Assembly: GCA_032620915.1 (NCBI GenBank) | Contig: CP136052.1 | Span: forward strand, 1,898,501-1,962,500 | Direction: 5' to 3' | Length of the DNA: 64,000 nt | Origin: Oscillospiraceae bacterium NTUH-002-81 | GTDB taxonomy: Bacteria > Bacillota > Clostridia > Lachnospirales > Lachnospiraceae | In this document: in pieces, positions 44,565-54,388 of the stretch | Layout of the letters: each line of letters begins with the position of its first letter | Numbering within the stretch: the first letter of the stretch is position 1 | The notes under the pieces: generated by a model | The model's database searches: none | Told to the model about the DNA's origin: nothing | The model's input: the letters and a program-made list of their open reading frames with translations, nothing else | Position numbers and translations under genes: made by a program

Positions 44565-45354
44565 CGAGCTGCGATTTGCCATACTCATTGACGCGGATAA
44601 CATATCAGACAAATACATTAAGATCATTCTGGATGAGATCTCCAACAGCGGCGTGGCCACCTACAAGCGGATCTACGGCGACTGGACGAATCCCCAGCTG
44701 GCTTCCTGGAAGCATGTGCTGCTGGAGAATTCCATCATTCCCATGCAGCAGTACAGCTACACCACCGGCAAGAATTCCACCGACTCGGCCATGATCATCG
44801 ACGCCATGGACATTCTCTATTCCGGCATGGTGGACGGCTACTGCATTGTGTCCTCGGACAGCGATTTTACGCGGCTGGCGGCCAGACTGCGGGAGTCTGG
44901 CATGCAGGTCATCGGCATGGGGGAGGAGAAGACGCCCCAGCCCTTTATTTCGGCCTGCAACCAGTTCAAGTACCTGGATCTTCTCTATGCAAACCAGCAG
45001 GAGGAGGAAGAGGCAGAGAAGCTGCGGGAGGCCAAACACAGCAGCGAGCAGGCGGAAACCGGCAGCGGAAAGAAGAAAAATGGCCGGAAGCGGGGGGATA
45101 TCCGCCGGATCCGTGGTACCATCAATGCTATTCTGGAGAAATTTTCCGATGAGGACGGCTGGGTGTCCTCGGGAAAGCTGGGGGATCAGCTGTCCAAGCG
45201 GCTGCCGGATTTTGATGTGCGTAACTACGGCTTTTCCAAGCTGACGCTGTTCATCAAATCGCTGGGCGACTATGAGGTGCAGAAGATGTCCTACAGCAAC
45301 GGGCAGAAGCAGATCTGCGTCCGGCTGAAAGGGAAAAAAGCGGACAAAGACTGA
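44557..45354 (+). CDS. NYN-domain protein with LOTUS/OST-HTH C-terminus
   Basis: This 265-residue protein starts with a LabA/NYN domain (FAILIDADNISDKY, then DSAMIIDAMDIL and YCIVSSDSDFTRLAARLRE), whose Asp residues form a PIN-like metal nuclease site. A Lys/Arg-rich linker leads to an OST-HTH/LOTUS RNA-binding domain (GWVSSGKLGDQLSKRLPDFD, then VRNYGFSKLTLFIKSL). The combination suggests an RNA-processing or RNA-decay enzyme. Two ATGs are adjacent (44554, 44557); GGAGG (44546-44550) spaces better with the second. It overlaps the DUF3877-like gene by eight bases. Confidence 0.87.
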   Translation: MDNELRFAILIDADNISDKYIKIILDEISNSGVATYKRIYGDWTNPQLASWKHVLLENSIIPMQQYSYTTGKNSTDSAMIIDAMDILYSGMVDGYCIVSSDSDFTRLAARLRESGMQVIGMGEEKTPQPFISACNQFKYLDLLYANQQEEEEAEKLREAKHSSEQAETGSGKKKNGRKRGDIRRIRGTINAILEKFSDEDGWVSSGKLGDQLSKRLPDFDVRNYGFSKLTLFIKSLGDYEVQKMSYSNGQKQICVRLKGKKADKD

Positions 45355-45413
45355 TGCATCATCCGGGCGGGAAACGCATATATTTTTCATAAAGCGGCGG
45401 GCAGGAAAACCGG

Positions 45414-45671
45414 ATGAAGCATAAGATTTCAGACAGTCTGCGGCTGCCCTCTGACCTGACCCGGGGCGATATGCTGGTCAGTGTCACGGGGCGGCATGAG
45501 ATTTTTGTGGAAAATTATAAGGGCATCATCGAGTACACCGACTGTCGGATCATGCTTTCCGGGAAGAGCGGCAGCGTCCTGCTTCTGGGCAAAGGGCTTT
45601 CGGTGGTGTATTATACCGGCGATGAGATGAAGGTAGAAGGCACACTGGACAATATTTGCTTTTTAGAATAA
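45414..45671 (+). CDS. yqfC: Sporulation protein YqfC
   Basis: This 85-residue YabP/YqfC family protein contains GRHEIFVENYKGIIEYTDCR and ends in short beta strands (LSVVYYTGDEMKVEGTLDNI). In Bacillus yqfC is expressed in the mother cell under sigma-E and sits directly before yqfD, phoH and ybeY, which is exactly the order here. AGGAAA precedes the ATG. Its presence supports a spore-forming host. Confidence 0.92.
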   Translation: MKHKISDSLRLPSDLTRGDMLVSVTGRHEIFVENYKGIIEYTDCRIMLSGKSGSVLLLGKGLSVVYYTGDEMKVEGTLDNICFLE

Positions 45672-45691
45672 GGGAAGGGCGGTGGCCCATA

Positions 45692-46927
45692 TTGCTCATC
45701 CAGATGATTCGCCTGCTGCAGGGCTATGTGACGCTTCGGGTCAGCGGCTATGCGCCGGAGCGGTTTCTGAACTTGTGCAGCCTTGCCAACATTCTCGTGT
45801 GGGATATCGAAAACTGCGGCGCTGATTACGAGATGAAAATGACGGTTCGCGGCTTTCGCCAGATCCGGCCTTATGTGCGGAAAACAAAGACGAAGATCAT
45901 GATCATACAGAAGCATGGTCTTCCTTTTTTTATCTTTCAGAACCGGAAACGGAAAGCCTTTTTCCTGGGAATCGTGCTGTGCGCATGGCTTTTGTGGTTT
46001 CTGTCCCTTTTTATCTGGGATATCCGGGTGGAGGGCGGTGCGCATTATACCCAGGAGCTGGTGGTGGATGCCCTGGAGGAGGAAGGGATTTTTCACGGCA
46101 TCCGAAAATCAAAGGTGGACTGTGAGGAGATCCAGTTTTTCCTGCGGGAAAAATATGCCGGCATCACCTGGGTGTCGGCCAGCATCCAGGGAACCAGGCT
46201 GTCCATCCAGCTGCGGGAGGATCTGTTTACGGCGCAGCAGGACGAGACAAAGACGGAAACCGATGAGGATGCGCCCTATGATCTGATCGCACCGGCGGAC
46301 GGGGTGATCACGGCCATGGTGGTGCGGCGGGGGACGCCCTGTTTTGCTGAAGGGGATCCGGTGAAGGCCGGGGATGTGCTGGTCAGCGGGGTGCTGGAGC
46401 TGACCAACGACAGCAAAGAGGTGGCGCAGCTGTGGTACACGAAAGCTGATGCGGACGTGTGGATCGTTTCCACAGAGCATTACGAAAATAGTGTGAACCG
46501 GGCGTATGAGCAGAAGGTGTACTCCGGGCAGCAGAAGACGGGCTTCTATGTGCAGCTGCTGTCCCGGCAGGTGAACGTTTCTCCGCAGGTACCGGCGGAC
46601 ACCGGGTGGGAACGGCTGTGCAGCGAGTACCAGCTGCGCCTTCTGGATCATTTTTATCTGCCGGTGGTATTTGGAAAAGTGACCCTGCGGGAGTATGCAT
46701 TTTCCCCGGCGATCTATACGGAGGCTGAGACGAAATCCCTCCTTTTGCAGCAATTACAGGAGTATTTTACGGAATTAGAGAAAAAGGGGGTTCAAATTAC
46801 GGAAAATGATGTTAAAATACAGATAGGCCAAAAGCAGGGAACCGCATCGGGGACCGTGACGGTATGCCAGCGGGCAGCCGAACTGGAGCCGTCCGTTTTG
46901 CCGGAGGCGGATGTCCCGTTACAATAA
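45692..46927 (+). CDS. yqfD: Sporulation protein YqfD
   Basis: The protein is about 411 residues: an N-terminal soluble part (LLQGYVTLRVSGYAPERFLN), one membrane helix (about 92-112; FFLGIVLCAWLLWFLSLF) and an extracytoplasmic domain with WDIRVEGGAHYTQELV and a lipoyl/biotin-hybrid-like stretch (APADGVITAMVVRRGTPCF). I start at TTG 45692, after AAGGGCGGTGG; ATG 45704 is the alternative, and the frame opening at 45656 overlaps yqfC. In Bacillus it is needed for a normal spore-envelope programme; its molecular role is unclear. Confidence 0.9.
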   Translation: MLIQMIRLLQGYVTLRVSGYAPERFLNLCSLANILVWDIENCGADYEMKMTVRGFRQIRPYVRKTKTKIMIIQKHGLPFFIFQNRKRKAFFLGIVLCAWLLWFLSLFIWDIRVEGGAHYTQELVVDALEEEGIFHGIRKSKVDCEEIQFFLREKYAGITWVSASIQGTRLSIQLREDLFTAQQDETKTETDEDAPYDLIAPADGVITAMVVRRGTPCFAEGDPVKAGDVLVSGVLELTNDSKEVAQLWYTKADADVWIVSTEHYENSVNRAYEQKVYSGQQKTGFYVQLLSRQVNVSPQVPADTGWERLCSEYQLRLLDHFYLPVVFGKVTLREYAFSPAIYTEAETKSLLLQQLQEYFTELEKKGVQITENDVKIQIGQKQGTASGTVTVCQRAAELEPSVLPEADVPLQ

Positions 46928-46957
46928 ACAACCAGCCGGAAAGGAATTTGGTTCTGC

Positions 46958-47995
46958 ATGAGTATACAGGAAACCATTCTTCAGATCCCGGTCGAGCACC
47001 AGGCAAATGTGTTCGGCCAGTTTGATCAGTATATCAAGAAAATCGAGCGTGCCATGAATGTCACCGTCATCGCCAGGGACGATACCCTGAAGGTGCTGGG
47101 GCGCCTGGAGGATACCCAGCGGGCAGCCCGGGTGTTTGAACAGCTCCTGGGACTTTCTGTCCGGGGCAACACCATCACGGAACAGAACGTGGACTACACC
47201 ATTGCCCTGGGCTTTGAGGAAAAGGAGGGGGCCGTGGCCGAGATGGATCAGGAGCTGATCTGCCACACCATCAACGGCCGCCCGGTGAAGCCCAAGACGC
47301 TGGGACAGCAAAATTACGTGGATCAGATCCGCAAGAAGATGATTGTCTTCGGCATCGGCCCTGCCGGTACCGGCAAGACGTATCTGGCCATGGCCATGGG
47401 CATCACCGCTTTCAAAAATGACGAGGTGGGCCGGATCATCCTGACCAGACCGGCCATTGAGGCGGGAGAGAAGCTGGGCTTTCTGCCCGGTGACCTGCAG
47501 AGCAAGGTAGATCCGTATCTGCGACCCCTCTACGACGCCCTGTATCAGATCATGGGGCCGGAGAGCTATATGAAAAATATGGAAAAAGGGCTCATTGAGG
47601 TGGCGCCCCTGGCTTATATGCGCGGTCGGACGCTGGACAACGCCTTTATCATTCTGGATGAGGCCCAGAATACCACCCCGGCCCAGATGAAAATGTTCCT
47701 GACCCGTATCGGGTTTGGCTCCAAGGTGATCATCACCGGCGACTCTACCCAGAAGGATCTGCCGCCGGGCACGGTATCCGGCCTGGATGTGGCGGAGAAG
47801 GTGCTGAGCAAGGTGGACGATATCGGCTTCTGTTATCTCACCAGCAAGGACGTGGTGCGTCATCCGCTGGTACAGAAGATCGTCAAGGCTTACGAGGATT
47901 ATGAGCACCGGGAACAGTATAAGGAGAAACGGGACAAACGGCGAGAGCGCAAAGGTGACCGTGACCGAAAAGGAAAAGGGAGGAAACAGCAGTGA
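46958..47995 (+). CDS. phoH: PhoH family ATPase
   Basis: This 345-residue P-loop ATPase has an N-terminal KH-like part and the ATPase from about 115: Walker A GPAGTGKT (134-141), the LTRPAIEAGEKLGFLPGDL block, Walker B FIILDEAQN, and ITGDSTQKDLP. The C-terminus is extremely basic (KEKRDKRRERKGDRDRKGKG), consistent with RNA contact. PhoH proteins act in RNA metabolism and are nearly always encoded next to ybeY. The stop overlaps the ybeY GTG start. Confidence 0.95.
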   Translation: MSIQETILQIPVEHQANVFGQFDQYIKKIERAMNVTVIARDDTLKVLGRLEDTQRAARVFEQLLGLSVRGNTITEQNVDYTIALGFEEKEGAVAEMDQELICHTINGRPVKPKTLGQQNYVDQIRKKMIVFGIGPAGTGKTYLAMAMGITAFKNDEVGRIILTRPAIEAGEKLGFLPGDLQSKVDPYLRPLYDALYQIMGPESYMKNMEKGLIEVAPLAYMRGRTLDNAFIILDEAQNTTPAQMKMFLTRIGFGSKVIITGDSTQKDLPPGTVSGLDVAEKVLSKVDDIGFCYLTSKDVVRHPLVQKIVKAYEDYEHREQYKEKRDKRRERKGDRDRKGKGRKQQ

Positions 47996-48492
47996 CCATC
48001 CGTGTAGAGACAGAGGTGACCGATCCGGCACTGGATTTTGATTATGAGAAAATTGCAGAACAGGTGATCGTGGCTGCGCTGGATTATGAAGACTGCCCGT
48101 ATGAGGCGGAGGTTGACCTGACCCTGACCACCGATGAGGAGATCCACAAGGTAAATAAGGAATTCCGGGGCATCGACCGCCCTACGGATGTGCTTTCTTT
48201 TCCGCTGCTGGAATATGAGACACCGGCGGATTTTTCCCGGGTGGAGGAAGACCAGGCGGACTGTTTCAACCCGGAGAGCGGGGAGCTGATGCTGGGAGAC
48301 ATTATGATCTCTCTGGACAAGGTGGCAGAGCAGGCGGAGAAATACGGCCACTCCAGACTCCGGGAATATGCTTTCCTGATCGCCCACAGTATGTTACACT
48401 TAATGGGCTATGACCATGAGGATGCGGACATGGCCAGAGATATGGAGCAGCGCCAGGAAGCCATTCTGGACAGCTTAGGCATCCGCAGATAG
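47992..48492 (+). CDS. ybeY: Endoribonuclease YbeY
   Basis: This 166-residue zinc enzyme matures the 3' end of 16S rRNA and takes part in ribosome quality control. The metal motif is HSMLHLMGYDH (His132, His136, His142). The GTG start overlaps phoH as GTGA, so the two are coupled. The family block FRGIDRPTDVLSFPL is intact. An acidic insertion (RVEEDQADCFNPESG) lies before the metal site. Confidence 0.96.
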   Translation: MTIRVETEVTDPALDFDYEKIAEQVIVAALDYEDCPYEAEVDLTLTTDEEIHKVNKEFRGIDRPTDVLSFPLLEYETPADFSRVEEDQADCFNPESGELMLGDIMISLDKVAEQAEKYGHSRLREYAFLIAHSMLHLMGYDHEDADMARDMEQRQEAILDSLGIRR

Positions 48493-48519
48493 ACAAATCA
48501 GGAGAGGAAATCATTTCTG

Positions 48520-50190
48520 ATGGCAGACAACAGAAACAAGAAGAAAAACAGTTCCAACTATTTAAAACAGGGAAGCATCCTTGCGGTTGCTTCCATTTTC
48601 GTGCGTGTCATCGGCATGCTGTACCGGATCCCGGTGACGCGTATCATCGGCAACGAGGGCAACAGCTTCTATTCCAGTGCCTTTGACATTTACACCATCA
48701 TGCTGCTGGTGTCCTCCTACAGCATTCCACTGGCCGTGGCCAAGCAGGTGTCGGCGAGAAATGCCAGAGGGGAATACCGCAATGCCCAGAGAGTGTTCCA
48801 CGGCGCCATGGTATTTGCCCTGGTGACCGGTATCGCCACCTCGGTGATCACCTTTTTTGGTGCGGGATTTTTCACAGACAAGGTGCTGCACACACCGGAG
48901 AGCGCCTTTGCCCTGCGGATCCTGGCACCGGCGCTTCTGATCCTGGCCATCATGGGCGTGTTCCGCGGGTATTTCCAGGGGCAGGAGACCATGGTGCCCA
49001 CGGCAGTGAGCCAGCTGGCGGAGCAGGTGGTCAACGCCATTGTCAGCATCGGCGCCGCCATGATCTTTGTGAAAATGGGAGCCAATGTGGACAAGATCCT
49101 GGGTACCACTACGGCATCCGCAGCCTACGGGGCAGGCGGCAGCACGCTGGGTACCACCATGGGTGCGCTGGCAGGCCTTCTGTTCCTCGTATTTGTCTAC
49201 GTTACCGGCAGACGCCGGACAGCCAGACGGGTGAAGGCAGACCGGACCAAGCACCGGGAGAGCAACGCGGAGATCATGAAGGTGCTCATCCTCACCATCA
49301 TTCCGGTGGTACTGAGTACCGCCATTTACAACATCAGCGGCATCATCGACCAGGGCGTTTACAAGGCGTTAAGCCTGGATATGGGCGTCACCAGCTCGGC
49401 GGTGAACACCTCCTGGGGTATCTTCTCCGGCAAGTTCAAGACGCTGACCAATGTGCCCATCGCCATTGCCAACGCGCTGGTGTCCTCCACGATCCCGGGG
49501 CTTACCATGTGTATGGTGGAGCGGCATTATAAGGAAGCAAGACGGAAGATCCAGACCTCCATCCGTTTCACCATGGTGCTGACGATCCCATGCGCGGTGG
49601 GCATGGGCGTGCTGGCAGGGCCGATCCTGAAGCTTCTGTACAACGACCCGGATCCGGACGCCGTGGCCATGGCCGTGCGCATGTTCCAGGTGGGCGTCGT
49701 TTCCATCGTGCTTTATGCCATGTCAACGTTAAGTAACGGTATTTTGCAGGGCATCAACCAGATGCGGCTGCCGGTGATCCACTCGGCGGTGGCGCTGGTG
49801 CTTCATCTGGGCGTGCTGTATGTGATGCTGACAAAGTTTCACATGGGCATCTACGGTGTTATTCAGGCCAACAACCTGTTTGCTCTGCTCATGTGCCTCA
49901 TGAATGGCATCGCCATCCGGCGGCACATCGGTTACCGGCAGGAGCTCATGCGGACGTTCATCATTCCGGGCATCTGCTCCGGCTTCATGGGGCTGGCGGT
50001 GTTCGGCCTGTACAAGCTGCTGGCGCTGTTTGCAGGCAATGCCATTTCCACGGTGCTTTCCATTGGCGTGGGCGCCTGCATTTACGGGGCGCTGCTGCTC
50101 ATGCTGCGGGGCATTACGAAGAAGGAGCTGCTGGAATTCCCCAAGGGAAAGACGCTGTACCGGATCGCGAGAAAGTTTCATCTGATGTAA
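48520..50190 (+). CDS. MOP-superfamily flippase, SpoVB/polysaccharide biosynthesis type
   Basis: This 556-residue protein has about fourteen membrane helices. The N-terminus (QGSILAVASIFVRVIGMLYR, then IPVTRIIGNEGNSFYSSA) is typical of the SpoVB/YtgP group related to the lipid II flippase MurJ. Such proteins move lipid-linked precursors; SpoVB acts in spore cortex synthesis, while YtgP acts in vegetative wall synthesis. The sequence alone does not decide between them. Its place behind yqfC-yqfD-phoH-ybeY slightly favours a sporulation or envelope role. Confidence 0.85.
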   Translation: MADNRNKKKNSSNYLKQGSILAVASIFVRVIGMLYRIPVTRIIGNEGNSFYSSAFDIYTIMLLVSSYSIPLAVAKQVSARNARGEYRNAQRVFHGAMVFALVTGIATSVITFFGAGFFTDKVLHTPESAFALRILAPALLILAIMGVFRGYFQGQETMVPTAVSQLAEQVVNAIVSIGAAMIFVKMGANVDKILGTTTASAAYGAGGSTLGTTMGALAGLLFLVFVYVTGRRRTARRVKADRTKHRESNAEIMKVLILTIIPVVLSTAIYNISGIIDQGVYKALSLDMGVTSSAVNTSWGIFSGKFKTLTNVPIAIANALVSSTIPGLTMCMVERHYKEARRKIQTSIRFTMVLTIPCAVGMGVLAGPILKLLYNDPDPDAVAMAVRMFQVGVVSIVLYAMSTLSNGILQGINQMRLPVIHSAVALVLHLGVLYVMLTKFHMGIYGVIQANNLFALLMCLMNGIAIRRHIGYRQELMRTFIIPGICSGFMGLAVFGLYKLLALFAGNAISTVLSIGVGACIYGALLLMLRGITKKELLEFPKGKTLYRIARKFHLM

Positions 50191-50247
50191 AGTTTGGAAT
50201 AAACTGGCAGGAAAAGGCTGATACTATACAAAAAAGGAGGAAATTCC

Positions 50248-50847
50248 GTGAAAAAGTATGGTATCGCCTTTTTGTTTTACGCCCTGCTGCTGTGCGCGGC
50301 TTATTATGGAAGCTTCCGGCTGTCCTACCGGTATGCGGGAGAGCAGACGAAGGAGCAGATGGAGAACGCCGGGGAGGCAGTGCTGGCGGACACGACAGAA
50401 AAGGCTATTTTGAAAGCAGATACGGAGTATGTGGTGGAAAATTATAACCGCAGGACCGGCGTTACCCGGGAGGTGCGGGAGCGGATCCCCACGGCCCTTC
50501 TGGGGCTTGACCGGGAGGAGGCCCTTGCCTATGCAAAGGATTACACGAAGGAGCCGGGCATCGAGGAACTGGAGAACGGTTTTGAGCAGATGGATCTGGT
50601 ATCCTTCTCGGATGCCAAGGTGGTGTTCCGCAAGACGTATTTTCCCTGGGAAAAAGCGTACAAGTATGCCTTGGGCGAGGCGGACGGTCTGGTGGTGGTC
50701 TACTACATGGATCAGAAGACGGTGTACGAGTACACGGACATCCCGGTGGTATCGCTGCCGGAGCGCATGAAGCGCAGTATCCGGGACGGTAACTGCCTGC
50801 TGGACGTCCATGAGCTCTATGATTTTCTGGAAAATTATTCCAGTTAA
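50248..50847 (+). CDS. Membrane-anchored protein, BofC C-terminal domain-like
   Basis: This 199-residue protein has an N-terminal anchor (MKKYGIAFLFYALLLCAAYY) and an extracytoplasmic domain. The end, with LVVVYYMDQKTVYEYTDIPV, then LPERMKRSIRDGNCLLDVHE and LYDFLENYSS, looks like the C-terminal domain of BofC, a forespore protein that restrains pro-sigma-K processing in Bacillus. The match is from memory of the pattern, so I keep it tentative. The GTG at 50248 follows GGAGGAAATTCC. It follows the SpoVB-like gene by 57 bases, in keeping with a sporulation theme. Confidence 0.55.
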   Translation: MKKYGIAFLFYALLLCAAYYGSFRLSYRYAGEQTKEQMENAGEAVLADTTEKAILKADTEYVVENYNRRTGVTREVRERIPTALLGLDREEALAYAKDYTKEPGIEELENGFEQMDLVSFSDAKVVFRKTYFPWEKAYKYALGEADGLVVVYYMDQKTVYEYTDIPVVSLPERMKRSIRDGNCLLDVHELYDFLENYSS

Positions 50848-50927
50848 AAAGGGAGGATTCCCGGGCTAGACGGAAGAAAAAAAATGGTGTAATATAGATA
50901 CGATATTGTGCAGAGGAGAATATACGG

Positions 50928-51155
50928 ATGGGAATTGATAAGAAAAAGATCGACCGGATCAATGAATTATACCGCAAATCCAAGGCCGAAGGTCTGACCA
51001 GTGCGGAGCGTTCCGAACAGGCGCTGCTGCGCCGGGAGTACGTGGAGGCGTTCAAACAGAACCTGCGGGGCCAGTTGAACAATATTGATATCAAGGAGAA
51101 AGATGGCTCCATCGTCAACCTTGGAGAAAAATATGGCAGCAAAAAAGGAAATTAG
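50928..51155 (+). CDS. DUF896 small protein (YnzC-like)
   Basis: This 75-residue protein matches DUF896: a three-helix domain with KIDRINELYRKSKAEGLTSA, then ERSEQALLRREYVEAFKQNL. YnzC-type proteins are small helical hairpins, in Bacillus linked to the SOS operon, of unclear function. AGAGGAGAA precedes the ATG. Its end overlaps the next gene by 23 bases. Confidence 0.9.
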   Translation: MGIDKKKIDRINELYRKSKAEGLTSAERSEQALLRREYVEAFKQNLRGQLNNIDIKEKDGSIVNLGEKYGSKKGN

Positions 51156-51702
51156 GCAGAGGCTTCTTGCCATGCGAAGTGCCTGCCCGAAGGAGGAACG
51201 CACCAGACAGTCAGCGGACATTGCCCGGCAGGTGCTGGCACATCCGGCGTATCACAGCTGTGGGACGCTTTTTTCATATGTGCCGTTCCGGCAGGAGGTG
51301 GACACCTGGCCGGTCATGCGCACCGCGCTGGCCGAAGGGAAGACCGTGGCTGTGCCGAAGGTGGAGGGCCGGGAGATGACCTTTTACCGGATTACAGGGG
51401 AGGCGGATCTTGCCCCGGGAAGTTTCGGCATTCTGGAACCAAAGGAGAGCTGTCCGGCGATATGGCCAGCGGCAGGGGATGTGATGCTGCTGCCCGGCGC
51501 AGCCTTTGACCGGGAAGGGCACCGCATCGGCTACGGAGGCGGCTACTATGACCGGTATCTGGAACAGTATCCGGTGCCGGTAAAGCTTGGCATCTGCTTT
51601 GCTTTTCAGCTGGTGGACGCCATTCCTGCGGAAACCTTTGACCAGGCGGCGGATGTGGTCATCTGCCCACACACAGACCATATGAGGGAGGAATTACAAT
51701 GA
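51133..51702 (+). CDS. fau: 5-formyltetrahydrofolate cyclo-ligase
   Basis: This 189-residue enzyme uses ATP to turn 5-formyl-THF into methenyl-THF, returning the storage form to the pathway served by fhs and folD upstream in the window. The hallmark GYGGGYYDRYL is present, with LPGAAFDREGHRIG before it. I use ATG 51133 (MAAKKEIRQRLLAMR), which has GGAG eight bases upstream; the longer open frame is a shadow. The stop overlaps the proA start as ATGA. Confidence 0.92.
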   Translation: MAAKKEIRQRLLAMRSACPKEERTRQSADIARQVLAHPAYHSCGTLFSYVPFRQEVDTWPVMRTALAEGKTVAVPKVEGREMTFYRITGEADLAPGSFGILEPKESCPAIWPAAGDVMLLPGAAFDREGHRIGYGGGYYDRYLEQYPVPVKLGICFAFQLVDAIPAETFDQAADVVICPHTDHMREELQ

Positions 51703-52947
51703 GTCAGTTAGAAACCATCGGAAGACAGGCGAAAGAGACAGAGAGTTTCATGCGGACACTGGCATCTCAGAGAAAAAATGAGGTGCTGCTATTTGCGGCG
51801 GATGCCCTCATCAAAAGTACCGATCTGATCCTGGAAGAGAACATGATCGACGTGGAGAATGGACGCAGAAAAGGCATGCACGAAGGCTTGATCGACCGGC
51901 TCATGCTGACATCCGAGCGGATTGAGGGCATGGCGGGAGGGACTTCGTTCCATTGCGGCGCTGGAAGATCCCATAGGGGAAGTGCTGGGCATGAAGGAAC
52001 GGCCCAACGGCCTGCTCATTGGCCAGAAGCGGGTGCCCTTAGGCGTCGTCGGCATCATTTACGAGGCCAGACCCAACGTGACGGCAGATGCCTTCGGCCT
52101 TTGCTTCAAGACCGGCAATGTGGTCATCTTAAAGGGCGGCAGCGATGCCATCCATTCCAACAAGGCCATCGTCACCTGCTTACAGACCGTACTGGATCGT
52201 TTTTCCATTCCCCGGTACGCCATCCAGCTCATCGAAGATACGAGCCGGGAGGTGACGGCCCAGTTTATGCGGATGCGTACATATGTGGACGTGCTGATTC
52301 CCCGAGGCGGCGCAGGGCTGATCCGTTCTGTGGTGGATAACAGCACCATTCCGGTCATCGAGACCGGCACCGGCAACTGCCATATTTACGTGGATGAGAG
52401 CGCGGACTATGAGATGGCGGCCAACATCATTTTCAACGCCAAGACCCAGCGCATCGGCGTGTGCAACGCCTGTGAGTCGCTGGTCGTTCATGAGAATATC
52501 ATCGGTGATTTTCTTCCTTATCTGAAGCTTTGTCTCGATCAGAAGCAGGTGGAGCTGCGGGGGGATGAAGTCGCCCGTCAGGTACTGCCCATGATCCCGG
52601 AGGCGACGGAAGAGGACTGGGGCACAGAGTATCTGGATTACATCCTGTCTGTGAAGACGGTGTCCTCTATCGACGAGGCCATTGCCCATATCAATAAGTA
52701 TAATACCGGTCACTCCGAGGCCATCGTCACGCGGGATTATGCCAACGCCCAGAAATTCCTGAATGAAGTGGATGCGGCGGCGGTGTACGTGAACGCCTCC
52801 ACCCGGTTTACGGACGGGTATGAGTTCGGCTTTGGCGCGGAGATCGGCATCAGTACCCAGAAGCTGCACGCAAGAGGCCCCATGGGCTTAAAAGCGCTGA
52901 CGTCCACCAAGTATATCATTTACGGCAATGGACAGATCCGCAAATAG
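51699..52947 (+). pseudogene. proA: Glutamate-5-semialdehyde dehydrogenase (proA), one apparent frameshift
   Basis: Read through, this is a full-length ProA of about 415 residues, the second enzyme of proline synthesis. The first frame gives MSQLETIGRQAKETESF onward and fails after RIEGMA. One extra G in GGG (51934-51936) explains it, and the other frame continues [17 protein letters not shown] through to 52947. The catalytic Cys is in [12 protein letters not shown], and the C-terminal [20 protein letters not shown] block is intact. proB is not adjacent. A functional gene with a sequencing error is quite possible. Confidence 0.9.
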
Positions 52948-52961
52948 AAAGGTTTTAAACA

Positions 52962-54362
52962 ATGGAAAATAACGAAACAGAGCGCCAGTATTATTTCATG
53001 GAAGCGGTGAAGCAGGAAGTACAGGCGCTGGCAGACAAGCTGGGGCGTGCCCCGACCTATCATGTCACAACCTTCGGCTGTCAGATGAACGCCAGAGATT
53101 CCGAGAAGCTGTCGGGTATTCTGGAAACGGTGGGTTACGTTTTCAGCGAATCCGAGGAAGCGGACTTTGTGCTGTTCAACACGTGCACCGTCCGGGAAAA
53201 TGCCAACCAGCGGGTATACGGGCGGCTGGGCATTCTTCATAATCTGAAGAAAAAGCATCCGCACATGCTGGTGGCGGTCTGCGGCTGCATGATGCAGGAG
53301 CCCGAGGAAGTGGAGAGGATCAGGAAGACCTACCGGTTTGTGGATATTGTGTTTGGGACGCACAATATTTTCCTGCTGGCAGAACTTCTGCACAAACGGT
53401 TTGCCACCGGAAAGATGGTGGTGGATGTCTGGAAGGATACGGATCAGATCGTTGAGGATCTGCCGAATATCAGGAAATACAGCTTTAAATCAGGTGTGAA
53501 TATCATGTTCGGCTGCAATAATTTCTGCAGTTACTGTATCGTTCCCTATGTGCGGGGACGGGAGCGCAGCCGGGAACCGGAAGATATTTTAAATGAGATC
53601 AGAAGACAGGCACAGGATGGTGTCGTTGAGGTCATGCTTTTGGGACAGAACGTGAATTCCTATGGAAAAACGTTAGAGCAGCCGATGACATTTGCCGCAC
53701 TTCTGCGGGAGGTGGAGAAGATTGACGGGATCCAGCGTATCCGTTTCATGACTTCCCACCCCAAGGATTTATCCGATGAGCTCATTGAGACCATGCGGGA
53801 TTCCAAGAAAATCTGCCGTCATCTGCACCTGCCGCTGCAGTCAGGAAGCACGCGGGTTCTGGGACTGATGAACCGCAGATACACGAAGGAGAGCTATCTG
53901 GCTCTGGCGGAGAAGTTAAAGCGGGAGATTCCCGATCTTTCCCTGACCACGGATATCATCGTGGGCTTCCCCGGGGAGACCGAGGAGGATTTTCAGGATA
54001 CGCTGGATGTGGTAAGGCGTGTGCGGTACGACAGTGCCTTTACCTTTTTATATTCGAAACGCAGCGGGACTCCGGCGGCTGCTATGGAAGGGCAGATCCC
54101 GGACGACGTGGCGCATGAGCGGTTCAACCGCCTTTTGAAGGAAGTACAACATATTTCTGCCGAGATGACAGGGCGTTTTGAAGGAGAGACGCAGCCGGTA
54201 CTGGTGGAGGAAGTGAACGGACAGCACCCGGAACTCATGACCGGCAAGCTTTCCAACAACATCACCGTACATTTTCCGGGTACGCCGGATCTGATCGGCA
54301 AGATCGTTCCTGTATATCTGAAAAAGAACTGCGGCTTTTATTATATGGGCGAATTACGATAG
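52962..54362 (+). CDS. miaB: tRNA-2-methylthio-N6-dimethylallyladenosine synthase
   Basis: This 466-residue radical SAM enzyme adds a methylthio group to i6A37 in tRNAs. The N-terminal UPF0004 domain has cysteines in TFGCQMN, FNTCTVRE and VCGCMMQ for the auxiliary cluster. The SAM cluster motif is GCNNFCSYC (Cys185, Cys189, Cys192), followed by IVPYVRGRERSR. The TRAM domain is at the C-terminus. It acts on the product of MiaA, encoded 7.6 kb downstream beyond mutS-mutL. Confidence 0.96.
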   Translation: MENNETERQYYFMEAVKQEVQALADKLGRAPTYHVTTFGCQMNARDSEKLSGILETVGYVFSESEEADFVLFNTCTVRENANQRVYGRLGILHNLKKKHPHMLVAVCGCMMQEPEEVERIRKTYRFVDIVFGTHNIFLLAELLHKRFATGKMVVDVWKDTDQIVEDLPNIRKYSFKSGVNIMFGCNNFCSYCIVPYVRGRERSREPEDILNEIRRQAQDGVVEVMLLGQNVNSYGKTLEQPMTFAALLREVEKIDGIQRIRFMTSHPKDLSDELIETMRDSKKICRHLHLPLQSGSTRVLGLMNRRYTKESYLALAEKLKREIPDLSLTTDIIVGFPGETEEDFQDTLDVVRRVRYDSAFTFLYSKRSGTPAAAMEGQIPDDVAHERFNRLLKEVQHISAEMTGRFEGETQPVLVEEVNGQHPELMTGKLSNNITVHFPGTPDLIGKIVPVYLKKNCGFYYMGELR

Positions 54363-54388
54363 TACTTACATAAGAGGGGGCATTATCC

